DNA of 7,046 nt from contig SEHC01000099.1 of NCBI GenBank assembly GCA_004173415.1, positions 1-7,046 of the forward strand, read 5' to 3'. This DNA comes from Lysobacteraceae bacterium. Its GTDB lineage: Bacteria > Pseudomonadota > Gammaproteobacteria > Xanthomonadales > Xanthomonadaceae. The notes beneath the pieces were generated by a model. The model saw only the letters and a program-made list of their open reading frames with translations, was not told the DNA's origin and did no database searches. Every line of letters starts with the position of its first letter. The stretch's first letter is position 1. Positions 1 to 7,046 of this stretch are shown here, one piece after another. Both the position numbers and the translations under genes were made by a program.

Positions 1-227
1 CAGCGCACGTCGATGCCGCGCGCGATCAGGCGCGCGCGCAGGATGTCGGCCATCTGCTTGAGCTGGAAGTCGCTGGGCGCCGACTGGCTGATGACGTTGT
101 CGTCGAGGACGAACTTGGCGTCCACCCCCTTGAAGTCGAAGCGGGTGGTGAGTTCGCGATTGGCCTGGTCCACGGCGTTGGTGAGTTCGTGGGTGTTGAC
201 TTCGGAGACGATGTCGAAGGAAGGCAT
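1..227 (-). CDS. yajQ: YajQ family nucleotide-binding protein (5' part, runs off the window)
   Basis: The first 75 codons of a leftward gene are present; the rest lies outside the window. The N-terminus MPSFDIVSEV, followed by NAVDQANRE and TRFDFKG, is the characteristic opening of the YajQ/UPF0234 family, whose members are usually about 160 residues with two ferredoxin-like domains. The start is well supported: AAGGAG (234-239 on the plus strand) lies 6 nt upstream of the ATG. Established knowledge: YajQ proteins bind nucleotides, and the Xanthomonas campestris homologue has been reported as a cyclic-di-GMP effector that works with a LysR-type regulator to control virulence genes. Whether that role holds here is an inference. 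The gene is divergent from the EamA transporter gene, and a good -10 hexamer lies close upstream. Family assignment is very secure. Confidence 0.95.
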   Translation of the reverse strand, partial: MPSFDIVSEVNTHELTNAVDQANRELTTRFDFKGVDAKFVLDDNVISQSAPSDFQLKQMADILRARLIARGIDVR

Positions 228-254
228 GGGGAGCTCCTTGGAAAGAACGCGGCA

Positions 255-260
255 ATTCTA
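255..260 (-). promoter_or_regulatory. Probable -10 element of the yajQ promoter
   Basis: Read on the minus strand, the hexamer TAGAAT stands out in GC-rich surroundings and lies 27 nt before the yajQ ATG. This would give a short leader of about 20 nt containing the Shine-Dalgarno sequence. No good TTGACA-like -35 sits 16-18 bp upstream; that position is occupied by a GC-rich inverted repeat (268-287). The call rests on the -10 match and its placement only. Confidence 0.5.
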
Positions 261-267
261 GGCGAAT

Positions 268-287
268 GCGGCGGCCGGCGCCGCCGC
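268..287. repeat. Perfect 8-bp GC inverted repeat upstream of yajQ
   Basis: The arms GCGGCGGC (268-275) and GCCGCCGC (280-287) are perfect reverse complements separated by the 4 bases CGGC. There is no following T-run on either strand, so it is not an intrinsic terminator. It falls over the place where the -35 of the yajQ promoter would be. It could be an operator or simply a chance product of high GC content. Confidence 0.35.
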
Positions 288-390
288 CTGCGGGTCGATG
301 GACGGCGTGCGGGTTCCTGCGGTGCATCGAGCCGGCCACCAGGCGCGCGGCGAAACGGCAGCTTGAGTCGCGACGAAAACGCCGGCGGCC

Positions 391-399
391 GGTGATAAT
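391..399 (+). promoter_or_regulatory. GATAAT -10-like box and GGTGAT motif just before the EamA transporter start
   Basis: GATAAT at 394-399 matches the -10 consensus at five of six positions and ends 5 nt before the ATG at 405. A transcript starting 6-7 nt after the box would begin at or next to the start codon, as in leaderless mRNAs. The overlapping GGTGAT (391-396) is complementary to the extended anti-Shine-Dalgarno end of 16S rRNA (AUCACC), so a ribosome-binding role is the competing reading. There is no ordinary GGAGG-type site and no -35 match at standard spacing. The two readings exclude each other for a given transcript. Confidence 0.35.
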
Positions 400-404
400 G
401 GTGC

Positions 405-1286
405 ATGACCCCACGCGCCTCTCACCTGCCGGCTGTCTTGCTGATGCTCACGGCGGTGGCCCTGTTCGCGCTGATGGACGCCGGCCTGAAGCTGCTGGCG
501 CCGCACTACCCGCCCTTGCAGGTGGCGACCCTGCGCGGCCTCGCCTCGCTGCCGATGGTGCTGGGGTGGGTGTTGCTCACCTCCACCGGCGCCTCGCTGT
601 TGCGGGTGCATTGGCCCTTGCATCTCCTGCGCGGGGCACTGGGCATCGGCATGATGGTCTGTTTCGTCTATGGCCTGCGCAGCATGCCGCTTTCCACCGC
701 CTATGCGATCACCTTCGTGGCGCCGATGCTGGTCACCGCCATGGCCGTTCCGTTCCTCGGCGAGCGGGTGGGTCCACGCCGCTGGACCGCGATCGTGGTG
801 GGGCTGGTCGGGGTGCTGGTGGTGCTGCGGCCGACCGGCGAGGGCGTGGCAACCGTGGCCGGCCTGGCGGTGCTGGTGGCCGCGGTCTGCTACGCGGCCA
901 GCGCGATCACCGTGCGCATGCTGGCCCAGCGCGATAGCAGCCAGGCGATGGTGCTGTGGTTCCTGGTCCTGCTGTCGGCGGGCGCGGGACTGCTGGCGGC
1001 GCCGGACTGGATGCCGCTGCAGGGCAGCGACCTCTGGGTGATCGCGGGCGTCGGCGTGTCCGGCTCGCTCGCCCAGGTCGCGCTGACCGAGGCGTTCCGC
1101 CGGGGCGAGGCCTCGTTGATCGCCCCGCTGGAGTACAGCGCGCTGCTCTGGGGCGTGGGCCTGGACCTGGCCTTGTGGCAGGTGCTGCCCGATGGAGTGA
1201 CCTGGATCGGCGCGGGCATCATCGTGGCCAGCGGCCTGTACCTGCTGCGTCGCGAAAAGGTGCATGCCGAAGCCGAGCATCCGTGA
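405..1286 (+). CDS. DMT superfamily transporter with two EamA domains
   Basis: This 293-residue integral inner-membrane protein has about ten hydrophobic helices in two EamA repeats, roughly residues 9-141 and 152-281. The first repeat ends in the family pattern FLGERVGPRRW (117-127) followed by a glycine/valine-rich helix to LRP at 141-143. The second carries the equivalent APLEYSALLWG (240-250), with its last helix ending in LYLLRRE. Length and architecture are standard for drug/metabolite transporters, which carry amino acids, nucleotide derivatives or S-adenosylmethionine; the substrate cannot be read from the sequence. The ATG at 405 is chosen because it places a short polar N-terminus before the first helix. 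Another ATG at 398 is out of frame. There is no classical Shine-Dalgarno. The stop overlaps the start of the next gene (TGATG, 1284-1288), which suggests coupled translation. Confidence 0.9.
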   Translation: MTPRASHLPAVLLMLTAVALFALMDAGLKLLAPHYPPLQVATLRGLASLPMVLGWVLLTSTGASLLRVHWPLHLLRGALGIGMMVCFVYGLRSMPLSTAYAITFVAPMLVTAMAVPFLGERVGPRRWTAIVVGLVGVLVVLRPTGEGVATVAGLAVLVAAVCYAASAITVRMLAQRDSSQAMVLWFLVLLSAGAGLLAAPDWMPLQGSDLWVIAGVGVSGSLAQVALTEAFRRGEASLIAPLEYSALLWGVGLDLALWQVLPDGVTWIGAGIIVASGLYLLRREKVHAEAEHP

Positions 1287-1819
1287 TGCCGCTGCTCATC
1301 GTCCCGTTGCTGGTCCTGGCATTGCTTGCCCTGTGGCTGTTGCTGCTGCCGCTGTCGCTGTGGCAGCGCTATCGCATGGGCAAGGCGCGGCGGCGTGCGT
1401 TGCCGTGGCTGGTGCGCCTGAATGCGTGGCTGCTGCTGGCCTCGGCCCTGCTGTTCCTGCTGAGCATGGGGGTGGCCGGGCTGTGGTGGCCCAACGCCAC
1501 CACCTACGCCTTCGGCGGCCTGGCGACGGGCCTGGCCACCGGCACCGCCGGGCTGTGGCTGAGCCGCTTCGAGTACACGCCGCAGGGGTTGTTCTACACG
1601 CCCAATGCGTGGCTTTCCCTGGCCCTGGTGCTGTTGGTGGCTGCGCGGCTGGCCATGGGCGTGGTCGAGACCTGGCGCTACTGGCAAGGCCGCGAGGCGC
1701 TGTCGATGCTGCCTGCGTTCGAGCACGCCAGCCTGTTTGCGGTGGCCGGGATCCTGCTGGGCCATTACCTGGCCTACGCCTGGGGATTGCGCCGCAGGCT
1801 GCCGCCCCGCCTGGGCTAG
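1286..1819 (+). CDS. Small polytopic membrane protein, unknown function (possibly DUF1453/CcdC-like)
   Basis: The product is 177 residues with about five hydrophobic segments, near residues 3-25, 45-66, 74-92, 109-128 and 146-167. Basic clusters (RYRMGKARRR at 28-37 and RRR near the end) are likely cytoplasmic. The most distinctive stretch is RFEYTPQGLFYTPNAWLSLA (94-113). The arrangement of a short aromatic/proline loop before a helix reminds me of proteins annotated DUF1453, but that is recollection and weak. The start is taken at 1286 because its ATG overlaps the preceding stop (TGATG) and opens directly into a hydrophobic helix; only a weak purine stretch precedes it. The same frame is open further upstream, but that part overlaps the transporter gene and has no membrane-protein character. 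It likely forms a two-gene unit with the transporter. Its stop overlaps that of the converging gene. Confidence 0.75.
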   Translation: MPLLIVPLLVLALLALWLLLLPLSLWQRYRMGKARRRALPWLVRLNAWLLLASALLFLLSMGVAGLWWPNATTYAFGGLATGLATGTAGLWLSRFEYTPQGLFYTPNAWLSLALVLLVAARLAMGVVETWRYWQGREALSMLPAFEHASLFAVAGILLGHYLAYAWGLRRRLPPRLG

Positions 1820-2106
1820 AAGTCCTCGACGATCTCGATCGCGGTCTCGGTGCGTTCGGCCATCACTTCGATCAGGGCGTGGATGCGACGCACCGCTTCG
1901 TCGTTCGGCGCTTCGATCTCGATGTCATGCACGCCCGGCGAGGCATCGTCCGGCAGCCCGGCGGAGCTGGAATCCTCGTCGTCCATGTGCGGCATCAGGT
2001 CGGCGATCTCCTCGACCCGTTCGATGCCTTCGATGGCTTCCAGCGCATGCATGATCTCGGAGTTGGCGTATTCGTTGCCGGTGATGCGCAGGCGGACGGT
2101 GGGCAT
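1816..2106 (-). CDS. Conserved-looking acidic 96-residue protein, predicted ferredoxin-like fold, unknown function
   Basis: I do not recognise a named family. The protein is very acidic: 25 Asp/Glu against 6 Arg and no Lys. The pattern of hydrophobic strands and helices reads as beta-alpha-beta-beta-alpha-beta: TVRLRITG (3-10), a helix over about 16-25, RVEEIADL (30-37), HDIEIEA (60-66), a helix over about 69-85, and AIEIVEDF (89-96). This resembles an ACT/ferredoxin-like half-domain, by inference only. The loop between strands 2 and 3 carries MPHMDDEDSSSAGLPDD (38-54), a stretch specific enough to look constrained. The start is supported by AAGGAAG (2115-2121) 8 nt upstream of the ATG. It has no signal peptide or membrane segment, so it is probably cytoplasmic. 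It lies downstream of ompW on the same strand but is separated from it by a terminator, so it probably has its own promoter; I could not identify one with confidence. Confidence 0.8.
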   Translation of the reverse strand: MPTVRLRITGNEYANSEIMHALEAIEGIERVEEIADLMPHMDDEDSSSAGLPDDASPGVHDIEIEAPNDEAVRRIHALIEVMAERTETAIEIVEDF

Positions 2107-2209
2107 GACGGATGCTTCCTTGTGGGGTGGGGTCGAATCCAGGCGGCCACGCTAGCGGCGCTGGCGCTAAGGACAGGTGACAAGCAGGGAATAATCGGCA
2201 ACGCATCAC

Positions 2210-2240
2210 AAAAAAAGACGGGTCCGTTTCCGGACCCGCC
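2210..2240 (-). terminator. Rho-independent terminator of the ompW-like gene
   Basis: Read on the minus strand, the RNA forms a 10-bp stem (GGCGGGUCCG with CGGACCCGUC, including one G-U pair) closed by a GAAA (GNRA-type) tetraloop and followed directly by seven U residues (2210-2216). The stem begins about 25 nt after the stop codon of the OmpW-family gene. There is no T-run on the plus-strand side, so it acts in one direction only. Confidence 0.93.
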
Positions 2241-2265
2241 TCAGCGGTCAAGTCGCCGGCTTCGA

Positions 2266-2898
2266 TCAGAAGCGCGCGCCGATGCCGATGCCCACGGTCC
2301 ACGGATCGATGCTGAGCTCGGTGCCGGTGGGTTCGCCGGCCACGTTAACTTCCGAGTCGCCCTTCATGTAACGGACGTCGGTGCGCGCGAACCAGCGGCT
2401 GTTGATGTTCATGTCCAGGCCGGCCGTGGCGATCGCGCCCTTGGCCGTTTCCAGGCCCACGTGCGGGCCGCCGCCGGAAATGTCTTCATTGCTGAAGTTG
2501 GATTCGTAGTAACCCAGGCCCAGGAACGGACGGAAGGTGTTGTCGGCGGCACCGAAGTGGTACTGGCCGCTGAGGGCGATGGGCTGCTGCTCGACCGTGC
2601 CGATCTTGCCGGCCGGACCGCGCACGCGATGGTTGAACTTGTCCGCCGCGCCCCACAGTTCGATGGCCACGTTGTCATTGACGTACCAGCTGGCGCTCAG
2701 GGTCGGTGCGGTGCCGCCATCGATGTCCAGGCCCGGGGCCGGGTCGGAACTCGGTTCAAGGATCGCGCCGCCGCCGACGATGGCGATGCGCTTGCCCGAC
2801 GCGGTGTCGGTGCTGGAATCGGAATCCTGGGCGAAAGCCGCCGGCGAAAATGCCAGGCTCGTGATCAGGGCAAGGGTCAAGGGACGAAGTGAAGTCAT
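2266..2898 (-). CDS. OmpW family outer membrane protein
   Basis: The 210-residue precursor has a typical Sec signal peptide: R5, a hydrophobic core at 7-17, then SPAAFA with likely cleavage after Ala23, giving a mature start of QDSDSS. The mature part of about 187 residues suits the eight-stranded OmpW barrel. Family hallmarks include APTLSASWYVNDNVAIEL, the FRPFLGLGYYESNF strand, SRWFARTDVRYM, and a C-terminal IDPWTVGIGIGARF ending in Phe, which is the outer-membrane assembly signal. OmpW proteins form narrow hydrophobic channels and are often responsive to salt, oxygen or oxidative stress; none of that is shown directly here. The start at 2898 is fixed by the signal peptide and by GAGGAG (2905-2910) 6 nt upstream. 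The frame is open further upstream, with an ATG at 3012, but that extension would bury the signal peptide. The gene is followed by an intrinsic terminator. Confidence 0.92.
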   Translation of the reverse strand: MTSLRPLTLALITSLAFSPAAFAQDSDSSTDTASGKRIAIVGGGAILEPSSDPAPGLDIDGGTAPTLSASWYVNDNVAIELWGAADKFNHRVRGPAGKIGTVEQQPIALSGQYHFGAADNTFRPFLGLGYYESNFSNEDISGGGPHVGLETAKGAIATAGLDMNINSRWFARTDVRYMKGDSEVNVAGEPTGTELSIDPWTVGIGIGARF

Positions 2899-2904
2899 GT
2901 GGTT

Positions 2905-2910
2905 CTCCTC
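2905..2910 (-). promoter_or_regulatory. Strong Shine-Dalgarno site that fixes the OmpW-family start
   Basis: GAGGAG on the minus strand lies 6 nt before the ATG at 2898. The frame stays open for 46 codons upstream, so this site together with the signal peptide decides the start. Confidence 0.85.
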
Positions 2911-2948
2911 ATGTAATTCTTGGATGGCCCGGGGAGTGGGCGGGAGAC

Positions 2949-2976
2949 ACCGTAGCCATCGGCGCATGAACACAAA
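2949..2976 (-). promoter_or_regulatory. Tentative promoter for the OmpW-family gene
   Basis: On the minus strand, TTTGTG (2971-2976) and TACGGT (2949-2954) are separated by 16 bp. They would place the transcript start near 2942, giving a leader of about 44 nt before the ATG. Both hexamers match consensus only partly. The rest of the 217-bp gap between otsA and this gene (2899-3115) holds a 7-bp inverted repeat (3032-3038 with 3055-3061) and a short 5-bp hairpin (3092-3104), neither with a U-tract. Confidence 0.25.
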
Positions 2977-3115
2977 CCGGCACGCGCGGCATGCGGAAAC
3001 TGCTTTTTTCATCCCCGCTTCATGATGCGCGATCACCAGCCTTCGAGTTCATGGTGGTGATGCAGTGATTCAGCCGCGATGCGCTACTGCGCACGCGGAG
3101 CGTGGAAGCGGGCCG

Positions 3116-4482
<1,367 letters not shown>

Positions 4483-4486
<4 letters not shown>

Positions 4487-6264
4487 GAGGCGTCCCTCCA
4501 GGGCCGTGACAGGCGCATCGCCGCGATGATCAGGCCCACGTGGGAATAGGTCTGCGGGAAGTTGCCCCAGGCTTCACCCGTCTCGAAAGCCAGGTCCTCG
4601 GACAGCAGGCCAAGGGGATTGCGCCGCGCCAGGATCCTCTCGAACAGCTCCCGTGCCTCATCCTTGCGACCTATCGCCGCCAGCGCATCGATGTACCAGA
4701 ACGTGCAGATCGTGAAGCTGGTTTCGGGCGATCCGAAATCGTCGGGTGCCACGTACCGGAACAGCGCGTCGCCGCGCTTCAACTCACGGCCGATCGCCTC
4801 CACCGTGGCGATGAAACGCGGGTCTTCGGCCTCCACGAAACCCACGTCGGCCAACAGCAGCAACGAGGCGTCCAGGCGCTCGCCGCCGAAGGTGTCGGTG
4901 AAGTGCCCGCGCGCCGGGTTCCAGGCCTGCTCCAGGATCCGTGTCTGGATCGTCGCCGCCCGTCCGCGCCAATGATCGTGGCGCGGCGCCAGCCCCAGCC
5001 TTGCCGCGATCCTGGCCAGCCGGTCGCAGGCGGCCCAGCACATCACGCTGGTGTAGGTATGCACCTCGGCGCGCCCGCGGAATTCCCAGAGGCCGGCATC
5101 GGGCACGTCGTGCAAGACGAAGGCGCGGTCTCCCAGCGGCTCGAGCCGAGCGAACGCCTGCGCATCGCCGGGGTCGGCCAGCCGCTGGTCGAAGAACAAC
5201 TGCGTCGACGCCAGGACCACGCTTCCGTACACGTCATGTTGCTTCTGCACCCAGGCCAGGTTGCCGCGGCGTACCGGGCCCATGCCCCGGTAGCCGGACA
5301 GGCTTTCCACTTCATGCTCGTGTAGCTGCTCTTCGAAATTGATCCCGTACAGCGGTTGCAGGCTGCCGTCGCTGCTGGCGATGTTGAAGATGTAGCGCAG
5401 GAACTCCTCCATGCTGCGGGTAGCGCCCAAGCGGTTCAGCGCGCGTACGACGAAGGCGGCATCGCGCAGCCAGCAGTAGCGGTAGTCCCAGTTGCGCGGG
5501 GTATCGGGGGCCTCCGGGATCGAAGTGGTCATCGCCGCGATGATCGCGCCGCTGTCCTCGTACTGGCACAGCTTCAGGGTGATGGCGCTGCGGATCACCG
5601 CTTCCTGCCACTCCAGCGGTATCGAGAGGTAACGTACCCATTCGCGCCAGTAGCCGGCGGTACGCTCGAGCGCCTCGCGCACGAATCCGGCCAGTCCTTC
5701 CGCCAGGCGCTCGTCGGCGCCCAGGACCAGGTGTACCGGGTGGGCGAGCACGAACGCGGTCTCCTCGCGCACGAAGCGCACCGGCACGTCGGTGGTCAGG
5801 CGCAGGGTGAAGTCCGGCAGCATCCAGCGGATGTGGTTGCTCCCCCAGGTCGTCTCCGGCCGGCGCGCGCCCCAATCGGCCAGTGGCCGCACCCGCACCC
5901 GGATGCGTGGGGTGCCGGCCAGTGGAGTGACCCGCCGGGTCAGCATCACCGGGCGGTAGAAGCGTTCGTGCTCTCGCCAGCGCGGAGCGAAGTCGAGGAT
6001 CTCGACCGCTCCACCCTGTCGGTCGTGCAGCACCGTGCGCAGGATCGCGGTGTTGTGCAGGTAGGCCTGCTCGCTGTGCGAGAAGTCTTCCAGTGCGATG
6101 GCGTAGTCGCCCGCGTCATGGTCGCGCGGCGACAGCAGTGCGCAGAACGCCGGGTCGCCGTCGAAAGCGGGCAGGCAGCTCCAAACCACCCGCGCCTGCG
6201 CATCCAGCAGCGCGCCGAAGCTGCCATTGCCGATGACACCCAGGTCGAGGTTGGCGGTGGTCAT
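4483..6264 (-). CDS. Glycoside hydrolase family 15 protein (trehalase or glucoamylase-like)
   Basis: The 593-residue protein has the two-part layout of bacterial GH15 enzymes: an N-terminal beta-rich domain (about 1-200, opening LDLGVIGNGSFGALLD) and an (alpha/alpha)6 barrel (about 215-590). Barrel hallmarks are RNWDYRYCWLRDAAF (257-271), the GYRGMGPVRRGN segment (324-335), GLWEFRG (391-397), TSFTICTFWYIDALA (515-529), GLLSEDL (552-558) and GNFPQTYSHVGLI (567-579). By family comparison Glu394 is the likely general acid and Glu556 the likely general base of an inverting hydrolase; both are present. GH15 includes glucoamylases, glucodextranases and alpha,alpha-trehalases (characterised in mycobacteria and Thermoplasma), so the substrate is open. 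Its place between otsB and otsA favours trehalose or a related glucoside. There is no signal peptide, so it is cytoplasmic. The ATG at 6264 is preferred over an upstream in-frame ATG at 6312 because of AAGGGA 6 nt upstream and the ATGA overlap with otsB. Confidence 0.93.
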
Positions 6265-7037
6265 GCGTTTTCCCTTGTCGTGGTGGGTGCCGATGCGCTG
6301 CGGAGCAGCCACGCATGCACGGCTGCCGGCCGGTCCAGCCGGTACTGCGCCTGGGTAGGCTCGCGGGTTCCGACCTGCACGCTCCAGCCGCCAGTGGCAT
6401 TGGCGGCGGCGAATCCGAATTCGTCGGTCAGGTCATCGCCGACGAACACCGGCACTCGCCCCTGGAAAGGGGCCTCGGACATCAGCGCGTGGACCGCGCG
6501 TCCCTTGTCCACGTCCGCCGGCACCAGTTCGAGCACATGGTCGCCGGGTTGCAGCCGGTAGCCGGGCAGCAGGGGCAGGTGCGCTTCGGCCAGCGCCGCG
6601 ACCGGGGCAGCCCAGTGAGGCGCTGCTCTCCAGTGCAGGGCGAGGTTCGCGCCCTTGTCCTCGACCAGCACGCCCGGGTGGCGCTCGGCCAGCAGCGCCG
6701 CTTCGCGCCGGAGTGCGGTGAGCGCATCGCCGGTTCGTATCGGCTGCGCCGCGGGTACGCCACGGAACTCCTGGCCGTGCAGGCCGGCGGCAGGAAACTG
6801 CCGCGGAGCGAAGAGGCGATCCAGTTCCGCCAGGGGCCTGCCACTGACCAGGGCCAGGGCCCCGCCCAGCCGGTCGCTGAGGCGCCCGATTATCTCCAGC
6901 GCACCCGTAGGCAAACCGACGAGATCCGGGTGGACCTCGAATTCGAGCAGGGTGCCATCCACGTCCACGAACAATGCGCACGCATCGTCCAGCAACGGCG
7001 GTGGTGGCAGGCGGCGAGTGGGGATCGCTTCGGCCAT
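6261..7037 (-). CDS. otsB: Trehalose-6-phosphate phosphatase
   Basis: OtsB dephosphorylates trehalose-6-phosphate to trehalose. The 258-residue protein is a HAD-superfamily phosphatase with all four motifs: FVDVDGTL (23-30, nucleophile Asp25 and acid/base Asp27), SGR (65-67), Lys178 in PADVDKG (173-179), and GDDLTDE (200-206, Mg-binding Asp201/Asp202/Asp205). The cap region carries GLHGQE (85-90) and VEDKGANLALHW (125-136), as in trehalose-phosphatases. Length is normal for the bacterial family. Only 9 nt upstream of the ATG are visible; they hold no Shine-Dalgarno and no in-frame stop, so the start is probable rather than proven. The proline-rich leader RRLPPPPLLDD fits a short non-core N-terminus. 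It is the first gene in view of the otsB-GH15-otsA operon and ends in an ATGA overlap with the GH15 gene. The promoter would be outside the window. Confidence 0.95.
   Translation of the reverse strand: MAEAIPTRRLPPPPLLDDACALFVDVDGTLLEFEVHPDLVGLPTGALEIIGRLSDRLGGALALVSGRPLAELDRLFAPRQFPAAGLHGQEFRGVPAAQPIRTGDALTALRREAALLAERHPGVLVEDKGANLALHWRAAPHWAAPVAALAEAHLPLLPGYRLQPGDHVLELVPADVDKGRAVHALMSEAPFQGRVPVFVGDDLTDEFGFAAANATGGWSVQVGTREPTQAQYRLDRPAAVHAWLLRSASAPTTTRENA
6271..6276 (-). promoter_or_regulatory. Shine-Dalgarno site that decides the GH15 start
   Basis: AAGGGA on the minus strand lies 6 nt before the ATG at 6264, inside the 3' end of otsB. Its spacing favours this start over the in-frame ATG 16 codons upstream (6312). 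Confidence 0.7.
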
Positions 7038-7046
7038 GTGCGCAGT

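Noticed and set aside
258..1280. Minus-strand open frame (340 codons) opposite the transporter gene
   Set aside because: Its translation is dominated by Gln, His, Arg and Ala, the typical reverse image of a Leu/Val/Ala-rich membrane protein gene.
1264..2892. Very long plus-strand open frame (542 codons) crossing several genes
   Set aside because: It overlaps the membrane-protein gene out of frame, then runs antisense to the acidic-protein gene and the OmpW-family gene, even through the terminator hairpin. This is a GC-driven absence of stops.
2266..3012. Longer OmpW start at an upstream in-frame ATG (3012) beginning MKKAVSACRACRF
   Set aside because: MKK looks like a signal-peptide start, but the following residues are Cys/Arg-rich rather than hydrophobic. 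A perfect signal peptide with GAGGAG upstream begins at 2898.
3032..3061. 7-bp inverted repeat (ATCACCA/TGGTGAT) as a terminator for otsA
   Set aside because: The loop is 16 nt, the stem is AT/GC mixed and short, and no U-tract follows on the minus strand.
3092..3104. Short CACGC/GCGTG hairpin just after otsA
   Set aside because: A stem of only 5 bp with no U-tract; such stems are common by chance in this GC range.
5356..6561. Plus-strand open frame (401 codons) opposite GH15 and otsB
   Set aside because: It is antisense to two well-supported enzymes, has low-complexity composition and no domain pattern.

Overview
The window is high-GC DNA with tightly packed genes. It most resembles a chromosomal segment of a gammaproteobacterium of the Xanthomonadaceae (Lysobacter, Luteimonas, Stenotrophomonas or Xanthomonas relatives). 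This assignment rests on protein character (YajQ, OmpW, OtsA close to the E. coli type), GC bias and the otsB-GH15-otsA arrangement. It is an inference, because there is no rRNA or other marker gene. I saw no mobile elements, tRNA or rRNA genes, CRISPR arrays or other signs of recent transfer.

Left part (1-1819). The 5' portion of a yajQ gene runs leftward off the window. Divergent from it, across about 180 bp, is a ten-helix DMT/EamA-family transporter gene. Its stop codon overlaps (TGATG) the start of a small polytopic membrane protein gene. That pair is probably one transcription unit, and its first gene may be read from a leaderless or nearly leaderless mRNA.

Middle (1816-2898). A 96-residue, strongly acidic protein of unknown function lies on the minus strand, and its stop codon shares a CTAG with the stop of the converging membrane-protein gene. 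Upstream of it, on the same strand, is an OmpW-family outer-membrane barrel gene with a clear signal peptide, a strong Shine-Dalgarno sequence and a well-formed intrinsic terminator.

Right part (3116-7037). A three-gene minus-strand operon reads otsB (trehalose-6-phosphate phosphatase), then a GH15 glycoside hydrolase, then otsA (trehalose-6-phosphate synthase). Both junctions are ATGA overlaps, so the three are very likely translated in a coupled way. OtsA joins UDP-glucose and glucose-6-phosphate into trehalose-6-phosphate, and OtsB removes the phosphate to give trehalose, a compatible solute and stress protectant. The GH15 enzyme between them has both expected catalytic glutamates. It could be a trehalase that degrades the product, or an alpha-glucosidase or glucoamylase that feeds glucose into the pathway; sequence reading alone cannot decide.

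Nothing here looks like a wholly new system. The points most worth following up are the substrate of the co-expressed GH15 enzyme, the unassigned acidic small protein, the possible leaderless start of the transporter gene, and the lack of a visible terminator between otsA and ompW.
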